This document shows, one piece after another, positions 1 to 6,194 of a stretch of DNA of 64,000 nt. Position 1 is the stretch's first letter; the number at the start of each line of letters is the position of its first letter. The position numbers and the translations under genes were made by a program. The DNA comes from JAAYXS01 sp043820985 (GTDB lineage: Bacteria; Planctomycetota; Phycisphaerae; UBA1845; Fen-1342). The notes below the pieces were generated by a model. It had not been told where the DNA came from. It did not search any database and saw only the letters and a program-made list of their open reading frames with translations. Location: assembly GCA_043820985.1 (NCBI GenBank), contig JBDRDH010000127.1, forward strand, positions 1-64,000, written 5' to 3'.

Positions 1-231
1 GGCGAACTAGTCGACGCCACCCACGTGGCGGAGTAAGCATCATGTAGCGGCCGATCCTCCGTGTCGGCCGTCGCAGTGTCTGTCCATGTCAAAGCTGGCC
101 GTCCACTGGTAAGTGACAGCCTAATGAGTAAACTGGAGAAGAAGTCCGGCTGTCGACTACACCTCCTGCTGGTCGGCCGACCCAGGGAAGCCTGAGAGGG
201 CAGGGGCGAAGGAACTTGATGAGGTTTCGGT
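1..231. other. Gene-free left edge
   Basis: Frame 1 is open from base 1 to a TAA at 34-36 (ending DATHVAE), which could be the last dozen codons of a gene that begins outside the window; this is too short to assign. A GTAGCGG-type repeat follows at 44-70. From there to the ATG at 232 I see nothing but the ribosome binding site GAGG at 221-224. Confidence 0.4.
44..70 (+). repeat. Dispersed GTAGCGG...CGGCCG repeat, copy 1
   Basis: This 27-base element starts GTAGCGGCC, continues through CCTCCGTGT and ends CGGCCG. The two CGGCCG blocks can pair to form a hairpin. A 27-base relative with the same CCTCCGTGTCGGCCG end lies at 51805-51831, and looser relatives occur at 1237-1261 (minus), 48616-48640, 48657-48680, 48743-48764 and 49800-49825 (minus). 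All copies are intergenic. Its function is unknown. Confidence 0.6.
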
Positions 232-1122
232 ATGCCAACGGACGAGTGTGGCTCGTTGGAAGGGCTACATCGGCAGTGTCGGGACGAGCTCAGCAACGAA
301 TTCGCTTGCGCGAATCTTGCCAAACTTCGGACACAGTGGAGGGAAGTGCCGTACCGGGAGCTGATCCGGCAGACAATTGCTGACCTGAAGGCAGACATTG
401 AGCCTTCAATGCGATGGTATCTGTTCGCCCTGAACGGAGCGGAAGCCCACGCGTGCGAGCAGATTATCGACGAAGCCAACACGGCGGCGCAGAAGCGCGC
501 TTTCTGGGATAGGCCATGCAGCCTCGTTCTACAGACCATTGTGGACCGTTTCGAGGAGCTTATGCAGTGCCAGGGCCGCGAAGTTGAGGATCGTTTTCGG
601 TATGCCGTTTTTCAGTGCGTGACGCTCAACTTTGCGAAGGTTGCCCGCGACGATCGTAAATCTCGCCAGTTCGCCGGGATCACACGTCCATGGGCCCTGG
701 GTGGAATCATGCTCGCGTTTGCCGCCGTTCCGGCAGTGCCGATCGCGCTCTATGGACTTGGGGCAGGAACGAGTTTATCGATCGCCTCCCTCTGCTTCGG
801 ACTCTTTGCGCTTAGCGTCTTTTTGCATCGGCATTGGCTTCTGTTCTACGCCCCCCAAAAGTATGCGGCACTTAAATCGCGGGATATTCTAAAGGCGCTG
901 CCGAACACCTTCGACGAGTTCATGCGGAGGTGGACGGAACCGCCCGGGGATCTATCGCGGCAGTTACAAAAGCTCGGCGCGCTGGAAGATCCACGCGTCT
1001 TCTATGGAAGGATTGCGGACAAACACCTGATGCCTATCCCTAGGGTACGGATGCTCGGTATGTGCGCCTTCTGCCTTGGTGTTGTGCTCCTACTTGTTTG
1101 GCTCATTAGGCGCCTCTTCTAG
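232..1122 (+). CDS. Unrecognised protein with three predicted membrane segments
   Basis: I do not recognise this 296-residue protein. Roughly the first 150 residues are soluble, charged and helix-rich, with scattered cysteines at residues 6, 16 and 26. Hydrophobic stretches then lie near residues 153-175 and 178-198, separated by a short Gly/Ser turn, and a last one at about 273-293 ends in RRLF. This looks like a cytoplasmic domain, a membrane hairpin, a second soluble stretch and a C-terminal anchor. The ATG at 232 has GAGG seven bases upstream. It stands alone: no same-strand gene is close, and palindromic repeats follow it, so context gives no hint of its job. Confidence 0.6.
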   Translation: MPTDECGSLEGLHRQCRDELSNEFACANLAKLRTQWREVPYRELIRQTIADLKADIEPSMRWYLFALNGAEAHACEQIIDEANTAAQKRAFWDRPCSLVLQTIVDRFEELMQCQGREVEDRFRYAVFQCVTLNFAKVARDDRKSRQFAGITRPWALGGIMLAFAAVPAVPIALYGLGAGTSLSIASLCFGLFALSVFLHRHWLLFYAPQKYAALKSRDILKALPNTFDEFMRRWTEPPGDLSRQLQKLGALEDPRVFYGRIADKHLMPIPRVRMLGMCAFCLGVVLLLVWLIRRLF

Positions 1123-1147
1123 CAAGCCTCCGCAATTCGGGACACCG

Positions 1148-1215
1148 TGTAGGTCGGGTCATCGACCCGACGCTTTCTGCATTTCCCGTTCGTCGGGTCG
1201 ATGATCCGACCTACA
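1148..1215. repeat. Near-perfect inverted repeat (REP-like doublet)
   Basis: Arms 1148-1172 and 1191-1215 are 25 bases each and complementary with one mismatch, separated by 18 bases. Each arm contains its own inner palindrome around GGGTCATCGACCC (first arm) or GGGTCGATGATCC (second arm). It lies between the 3' ends of two convergent genes, so it may act as a two-way terminator, although no T-run follows. It also looks like a REP doublet. Confidence 0.65.
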
Positions 1216-1236
1216 AGACTCGGCGGATGCGTTCCT

Positions 1237-1261
1237 CGGCCGGCGAGCCGCCGGCCGCTAC
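1237..1261 (-). repeat. Dispersed GTAGCGG repeat, copy 2
   Basis: Read on the minus strand it begins GTAGCGGCCGGCGG and ends CGGCCG, with complementary CCGGC/GCCGG blocks able to form a stem. It belongs to the same loose family as 44-70 and 51805-51831. It sits directly after the inverted repeat at 1148-1215. Confidence 0.5.
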
Positions 1262-1281
1262 GTGATTCCCAGGCTCGGCGG

Positions 1282-2346
1282 CTATTCCAGTGTCAGCCGG
1301 TGGTTCAAAGCGGCAATAGCGGGTGCGAATGCCTTGACCTTGTTGCATCCGGTGCAGGGGGTGGGGGCGTCCGTGGTTTGCCAGACGCCGTCGCGGATTA
1401 TGCGGCGGGTGAGTTGGAGGCGGTCGTTGTCGAAAATCTCACGCAAGCTTTGCTCGTTCATGTGGCCGACGACGTGTTGCGCCTGGAAGGCGCGGCAACA
1501 TAGGTGCACCGCGCCGTCCCAGTCGATCGCCAGGTAGGTCCAGGGGTCTTCGCAGAGCAGGCCGGGCGGGCGCTCCGCAGGCTCCGGCGACAGGAAGCCC
1601 TGTGTGCGGGTCCAACGCCGGCTGCTGCCGCCGAAGATGTCGAGCGTATCGACGCCGATCTCGGCGGCGAGTGCTTCCGCCGCTTCGACTTCGTGCTGAT
1701 TGTGGGGGAATACGAGGAATTGCCAGCGTAATCGCGGATTCTGGCGGCCAAGTTTTTCCCGTTGTGCAACGATATGGCGCAAGCCAGCCAGGGCACGATT
1801 CACGTTGCCGCCGATGCGGTACTGGCTGTATGACTCCTGGCTGACGCCGTCGATGGAGGCGGAAATATTATCCAGGCCGGCAGTGACGAGCCGCGTGGCA
1901 AGCTCGGCGGTCATCAGGGTCATATTGGTATCGAGTGTCGTATAGATGCCGGCGTCGTGGAATATGCGTACCAACTCGGGCAGTTGACGGTTGAGTGTTG
2001 GCTCGCCCCAGTGGCAGAGGATTACCTGGTAGAGGCAGTCACCAAGCTGGCTGACAATGCGTTTGGCCAGCTCCACGGTGGCATTTCCGCGCGGTCGCAG
2101 ATCAGGGTGGCGCGGATTGCGCTGCGCCCAGCAGCAACGCAGATTGCAATGGGCATTCGGTTCGAAACGTAAATAGACCGGTGCGGCTTCGACAATAAGC
2201 CGTTGAGCGGAGCGCGCGGCCATGAGTCGGTCGAAGTTGTCGCGCTTGGTGGGTGAGTCATATTTGGGATGATCGACTAGAAAGGGGAACAACCGGCCAG
2301 GCTCCAGGTTGGCGTCGGCAATTGTACTGGTGGCAATCTGATCCAT
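1282..2346 (-). CDS. Radical SAM/SPASM protein with atypical cluster motif
   Basis: A 354-residue protein with the layout of a radical SAM enzyme with a SPASM domain. The SAM-cluster region near residue 67 reads HCNLRCCWAQRN. The family motif is CxxxCxxC; here the first two Cys are present, a third Cys sits directly after the second, and the expected third position is Ala. Later parts fit the fold: HWGEPTLN (the GGEP-like motif), TLDTNMTL and SASIDG. The C-terminal SPASM part has cysteines in LLCEDPW, HLCCRAF and TPCTGC, enough for an auxiliary cluster. The substrate is unknown. It is a single gene on its strand. Either the cluster is ligated differently or the protein has lost classic radical chemistry. 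Confidence 0.8.
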   Translation of the reverse strand: MDQIATSTIADANLEPGRLFPFLVDHPKYDSPTKRDNFDRLMAARSAQRLIVEAAPVYLRFEPNAHCNLRCCWAQRNPRHPDLRPRGNATVELAKRIVSQLGDCLYQVILCHWGEPTLNRQLPELVRIFHDAGIYTTLDTNMTLMTAELATRLVTAGLDNISASIDGVSQESYSQYRIGGNVNRALAGLRHIVAQREKLGRQNPRLRWQFLVFPHNQHEVEAAEALAAEIGVDTLDIFGGSSRRWTRTQGFLSPEPAERPPGLLCEDPWTYLAIDWDGAVHLCCRAFQAQHVVGHMNEQSLREIFDNDRLQLTRRIIRDGVWQTTDAPTPCTGCNKVKAFAPAIAALNHRLTLE

Positions 2347-2443
2347 GACTCGTGTGCTATATGGTTGGCGGTCCGAGAGAGAATATCGGCAGAACCGGGC
2401 GGGGGGCTTGTGCGGATCTACATCTTATGAATTCTAGAAAATC

Positions 2444-2473
2444 TTGCTTTTTGTGAGAGACCGGGGCTATAAT
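2444..2473 (+). promoter_or_regulatory. Sigma-70-type promoter
   Basis: TTGCTT at 2444-2449 and a perfect TATAAT at 2468-2473 are separated by 18 bases. Transcription would start near 2480, about 35 bases before the ATG at 2515. It is the clearest housekeeping promoter I see in the window. Confidence 0.7.
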
Positions 2474-2514
2474 GTCTGGGAATGGACATATTTCAGGGCG
2501 TGGAGAATGCACAA

Positions 2515-2832
2515 ATGACTGAGGTTTCACAGGAACTCATGACGCCGCACGAGACGGCCCGCTGGTTTCGCCGCTCACCCTCCTGGCTCCGGCAGCAAAC
2601 CGGGCTGTTACGCCTGGCTGGTCCCGGGGGCCAGCCGCTGTACCACGTGCGGGTGTGTCGGGCTTACGTGCTGGGCCGGCTGTGCGGCTTGTTGGCCGAC
2701 AAATTACACAACGTGCAGATCAGGGCCCTGGCGGCGGCTTGTGGGCTGAGCGTGGTGGCGGCTGGCGAGGCGTTAAAGGTGGGGAATCCGGATGACTCCG
2801 CGGATGCTGCTGGCGTGCCGCCTGAGGCCTGA
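2515..2832 (+). CDS. Small putative HTH DNA-binding protein
   Basis: A 105-residue protein. Residues 9-55 resemble the winged helix-turn-helix of the MerR/excisionase type: MTPHETARWFRRS, then a short loop, LRLAGPGGQPLYHV as the wing and RAYVLGRL as a following helix. The tail is Ala/Gly rich. I chose ATG 2515 because GGAG lies nine bases upstream; an in-frame ATG at 2482 would start only a couple of bases after the predicted transcription start. A strong promoter precedes it. No partner gene or operator is evident, so the regulated target is unknown. The family assignment is tentative. Confidence 0.55.
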   Translation: MTEVSQELMTPHETARWFRRSPSWLRQQTGLLRLAGPGGQPLYHVRVCRAYVLGRLCGLLADKLHNVQIRALAAACGLSVVAAGEALKVGNPDDSADAAGVPPEA

Positions 2833-2870
2833 TGGATGTGAATGTTTGATAATTAGGGATGAGGCGTCAT

Positions 2871-3599
2871 TCAGGTGAATGCACGTGATATTTTCAGGGC
2901 AGCGGCCAGACTGAGGGTGTCTTCGTAGATCGCGCGGCCGATCACTATTCCGGCCAGATTCAACTCCGACAGGCGGCGAACGTCGTCCAGATCAGTGACA
3001 CCGCCAGAGGCGATGACCGGCACGGTGGAGCGGGACGCCAGCAGTTTGATAGCTTCGATGTTGGGGCCCAGCAGCAGGCCGTCGCGGCCGATGTCGGTGT
3101 AGACGATGCTGGCCAGGGGCCAGTCGGCCACCGCCTCGGCGACATCGACGGCGGTCCGTTCCGTATCGTGCGTCCAACCGCGGATGGCCAGCTTGCCCAG
3201 GCGCGCATCCAGGCCCAACGCGATGCGGTTAACGTAGTTTTCCTGGTGAACGACGGCGCGGAACCAATCCCAGTCTTCCAGAGCCCTGGTGCCGACGATT
3301 ACCCGCGTGGCACCGGCATCGAGGGCGGACTTGATGGTGTCCTCATCACGCAGGCCCCCGCCAAACTGCACTTGCAGGCCGGTCTTGGTGATAATTCGTC
3401 GCAGGGAATCCAGGTTGACAACGCGGCCGTCGCGGGCACCGTCGAGGTCGATAACGTGCAGGCTGACGGCGCCCTCGGCCTTAAAGCCGCCGGCCACATC
3501 AATCGGATCACTTTCGTAGTCAATCACGCGGTCATAGCGTCCCTGAATCAGCCGGACGCACTTGCCTTCCAGGAGGTCAATCGCAGGCAGGATTTCCAT
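2871..3599 (-). CDS. hisA: HisA, ProFAR isomerase of histidine biosynthesis
   Basis: Phosphoribosylformimino-5-aminoimidazole carboxamide ribotide isomerase catalyses the fourth step of histidine synthesis, an Amadori rearrangement of the aminoaldose ProFAR to the ketose PRFAR. The 242-residue length is typical. The beta/alpha-barrel start LPAIDLLEGKCVRL carries the catalytic Asp of the first strand. The second catalytic Asp lies in YTDIGRDG, and phosphate-binding glycines are seen in QFGGGLR and IASGGV. No other his gene is adjacent; the downstream neighbour on the minus strand is the radical SAM gene, beyond the opposing small HTH gene. I am confident of the function. Confidence 0.95.
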   Translation of the reverse strand: MEILPAIDLLEGKCVRLIQGRYDRVIDYESDPIDVAGGFKAEGAVSLHVIDLDGARDGRVVNLDSLRRIITKTGLQVQFGGGLRDEDTIKSALDAGATRVIVGTRALEDWDWFRAVVHQENYVNRIALGLDARLGKLAIRGWTHDTERTAVDVAEAVADWPLASIVYTDIGRDGLLLGPNIEAIKLLASRSTVPVIASGGVTDLDDVRRLSELNLAGIVIGRAIYEDTLSLAAALKISRAFT

Positions 3600-3842
3600 C
3601 GGCTCGCATCCTACGTTCGAGACAACCCGCGCCAGACGGGATGACGCAGCACAGGTTCACCCGCGCAGAGTAGCACGAGTGGCGGAGAAATAGAAGAGTG
3701 CGGCGTGCAAGTCCGGATTGCGGATATCCAGCGTCGCCGTTAACCGGCCGGAGCATACACTAACCAAGTTCCCAGGCACGCTGTACAGCCGAGCCGGTTG
3801 GTGGTCAGACAATGAAGTACGCGGATTATCGGCCGCGAAATT

Positions 3843-4535
3843 CTAGCTGCCATCCGCGGGCTGCAAGGCGCTGGCCCGATCGGGGAGTTCGACGGCGATA
3901 ATTTCCACGCGGCGGTTCAAATGCTTGGTCTTGGCCTCGTTGGCGGCCTTGGGGCTGAACTCACCCTGACCGGCGGCGACCAGCGTGGCCGCGTTGAGCC
4001 CCGCCTGCTGTAACTCGCGGAAGACCGAGCAGGCCCGCTGGACACTTAACTCCAGGTTGTCTTTCCATCCGGACTTGCTGATCGGATCGCTGTCGGTGTG
4101 TCCGATGATCCAGATTTGGCGCCCGGGGTAGCGTTGCCGGATGTCGGTTACGACCTGTTGCAGGGCGGTTTTGCCGGCTGACTTGAGCTTGGCCTTGCCG
4201 GAGTCGAACAGGATGTCGACCGCCAGATCCTGCCAGGCGATGCCCGGCATCTCCGTCCAGGGACCCTCCTGACGCACCTCAGTGGGCTCCGCGGCCCTAA
4301 GGGCCCGGAGATCGGCTAGTTGCTGGTGTAGATCCAGCACGCGGCCGCGCGCCTCATCTCGATCGCTAAGCGCCCGCGCCAGGCGCCCCATCAGATCCTG
4401 TTTCTCGGCTTCCAGCCGATTGATCTCCTCCTGCTGGGCCTGAATTTGCATGTCTTTAGGGCCTTGCCCGCACCCCATGATACCGAGCGCAACCACTCCA
4501 CAACCCACTGCCGCTAAGCACCGCACCATTCTCAT
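3843..4535 (-). CDS. OmpA/Pal-type outer-membrane lipoprotein
   Basis: A 230-residue lipoprotein. The signal peptide ends in the lipobox LGIMGC (Cys near residue 22), followed by a long coiled-coil stretch (about residues 30-90, rich in E, Q, L and R). The C-terminal half is an OmpA/MotB peptidoglycan-binding domain: ILFDSGKAKLKSAG, then IIGHTDSDPI and the end motif NRRVEI. The fold binds diaminopimelate in the cell wall, so the protein probably tethers the outer membrane to peptidoglycan. AAGGAG precedes the ATG. It could equally be called Pal-like; the tol-pal genes are not nearby, so I give no symbol. Confidence 0.85.
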   Translation of the reverse strand: MRMVRCLAAVGCGVVALGIMGCGQGPKDMQIQAQQEEINRLEAEKQDLMGRLARALSDRDEARGRVLDLHQQLADLRALRAAEPTEVRQEGPWTEMPGIAWQDLAVDILFDSGKAKLKSAGKTALQQVVTDIRQRYPGRQIWIIGHTDSDPISKSGWKDNLELSVQRACSVFRELQQAGLNAATLVAAGQGEFSPKAANEAKTKHLNRRVEIIAVELPDRASALQPADGS

Positions 4536-4782
4536 TGTGATCTCCTTTTCACTGCGTGGCAGGCCACCATGCCCGACTCTCTATTAACGCAGCTTTCCGG
4601 GCATTCCGCGCCAAGCGCCCGTTTGCGGAGCATAGGACCGCCGCCGCCGAGATGCAAGCGCAACCGCCACAGGTTGACGGATTCCCGCCGCAAGACTAGG
4701 CTAATTCCGTAGTATTTCCGGCCGGCCGGCACGACCCTGCCAGGGGTTGGTTCGTGCCACTGGCGATTTTCAGGATGTCTCC

Positions 4783-6069
4783 ATGTTGCTCAAGCGTCTT
4801 TGCACCTGGATGGTGATAGCACTGGTCGCTCCCCTGGCGCTGGCGGAGGAGGATTATATCCCCGATGCCACGTTGAGCGTGGCCAAGCTGGTCAAAACCT
4901 GGCAACTGCGATTGCCCCTCGAAGCTGACCAGCGCCTGGTCGACCTGTACCTGGTTGATGATCAGGTATATGCCACGACCAATGATGGATTTGTGTTTGC
5001 GATACATGCCCCGACCGGGGCCAATCGCTGGCTGCGGCGCGCGGCGCAAGAGGGCTATCGCATTCGACGACCGTGCCACGTGGGCGAACGCGCGGTGTTC
5101 GTCAGCCCGACCACGATCCTGCAAGTCGATCGCCGTTATGGTGATGGCATCTCCAAGACCGAGTTACGTTTCGCCGCCGGAACCGGGGCGATCACCGATG
5201 GTGTGCGTCTGATCATCGGCGGACTCGATCGCCGGGTTTATGCCATCGATGCGGCGAATCCGCTGTATAGCTGGAAATCGATCACTAATGCCCCGATAAC
5301 TTCGACGCCCGCGCTGTACAACGGCAGCCTGTTCGTCGCCAGCAGCGATGGCACGGTGTACTCCTGCACGGCGGAGAAAAAGGCTTTTCGCTGGCAGACT
5401 TCAACATACTCATCAATCACGGCGGATTTGGTCGCCGATGAGGGGGGAGTTTATGTCGCCAGCCGGGACAATTCCCTTTACCTGTATGACCTGTTATTCG
5501 GTGAGATCCGCTGGCGGGCGCGCTTCTCCGGGCCTTTATATGAAGCTCCCGTGCTGGCTGGTGACCGGGCGTATCAATTTTGTCCGGATGATGGCCTGGT
5601 GGCGGTTAACACCTCGGTGATCGGCATCGACGAGAGATTTCAATGGAAGCTGCCGCGTGGTCGTACACTCCTGACAATCGATGAGAAATATGCCTATATC
5701 CTGTCGCAGGATGAAACTGTTCTGGTGGTCGGTCTGGAGGACGGCCAGATAGTGCATACTATAGCGGTGGCTGGTTTCACAATTACCGCTCCCGACAGTG
5801 CCGAAACAGTGCTTTACCTGGCGAATCCGGACGGCCGCATTTTCTGTGCCCGGCCGGTCGGCGCGCCCATTGTGCAACGTAGCGATTTGCGAGCGGCGCT
5901 CAACCCACCGGCTGAAGAGGCGGAAAGCGCCGCGGCTGGCGCGGACACCGCGGCGGCGCCCGAAGAAAAGACTCCGGATCTGCTCCAGACCTCGCGTCGC
6001 GGGGCTCCGCTGGGTGGTAAATCCAAGGTGTCCAAGGAGTTTGGCAAGAGCGGCGGAGCGCGGCCGTAA
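4783..6069 (+). CDS. Secreted PQQ-like beta-propeller protein
   Basis: A 428-residue protein. The ATG at 4783 gives a clean signal peptide (basic start KRLCTW, hydrophobic core, ALA cleavage site); a TTG 36 bases earlier would spoil it. The body is a series of PQQ-type propeller blades with the usual motif of aromatic residue, Ala/Asp, Gly, then W: for example FAIHAPTGANRW, YAIDAANPLYSW, YSCTAEKKAFRW and YLYDLLFGEIRW. The last 70 residues are low-complexity Ala/Glu/Lys. There are no PQQ cofactor ligands I can identify, so a structural or assembly role (compare BamB) is as likely as an enzyme. It stands just upstream of purH on the same strand, 125 bases away. Confidence 0.75.
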   Translation: MLLKRLCTWMVIALVAPLALAEEDYIPDATLSVAKLVKTWQLRLPLEADQRLVDLYLVDDQVYATTNDGFVFAIHAPTGANRWLRRAAQEGYRIRRPCHVGERAVFVSPTTILQVDRRYGDGISKTELRFAAGTGAITDGVRLIIGGLDRRVYAIDAANPLYSWKSITNAPITSTPALYNGSLFVASSDGTVYSCTAEKKAFRWQTSTYSSITADLVADEGGVYVASRDNSLYLYDLLFGEIRWRARFSGPLYEAPVLAGDRAYQFCPDDGLVAVNTSVIGIDERFQWKLPRGRTLLTIDEKYAYILSQDETVLVVGLEDGQIVHTIAVAGFTITAPDSAETVLYLANPDGRIFCARPVGAPIVQRSDLRAALNPPAEEAESAAAGADTAAAPEEKTPDLLQTSRRGAPLGGKSKVSKEFGKSGGARP

Positions 6070-6194
6070 TACGGGTTTGAAGTTGAAGACATGTACGCCG
6101 CTGTCGGGCTGCCTTGCAACCATTGCGGCCCGCGTGGTGCGAGAGGTTCAGGGCTGCCGATTGTGGCGGCCCGTTTTCAATTCAGGGATTAAGC

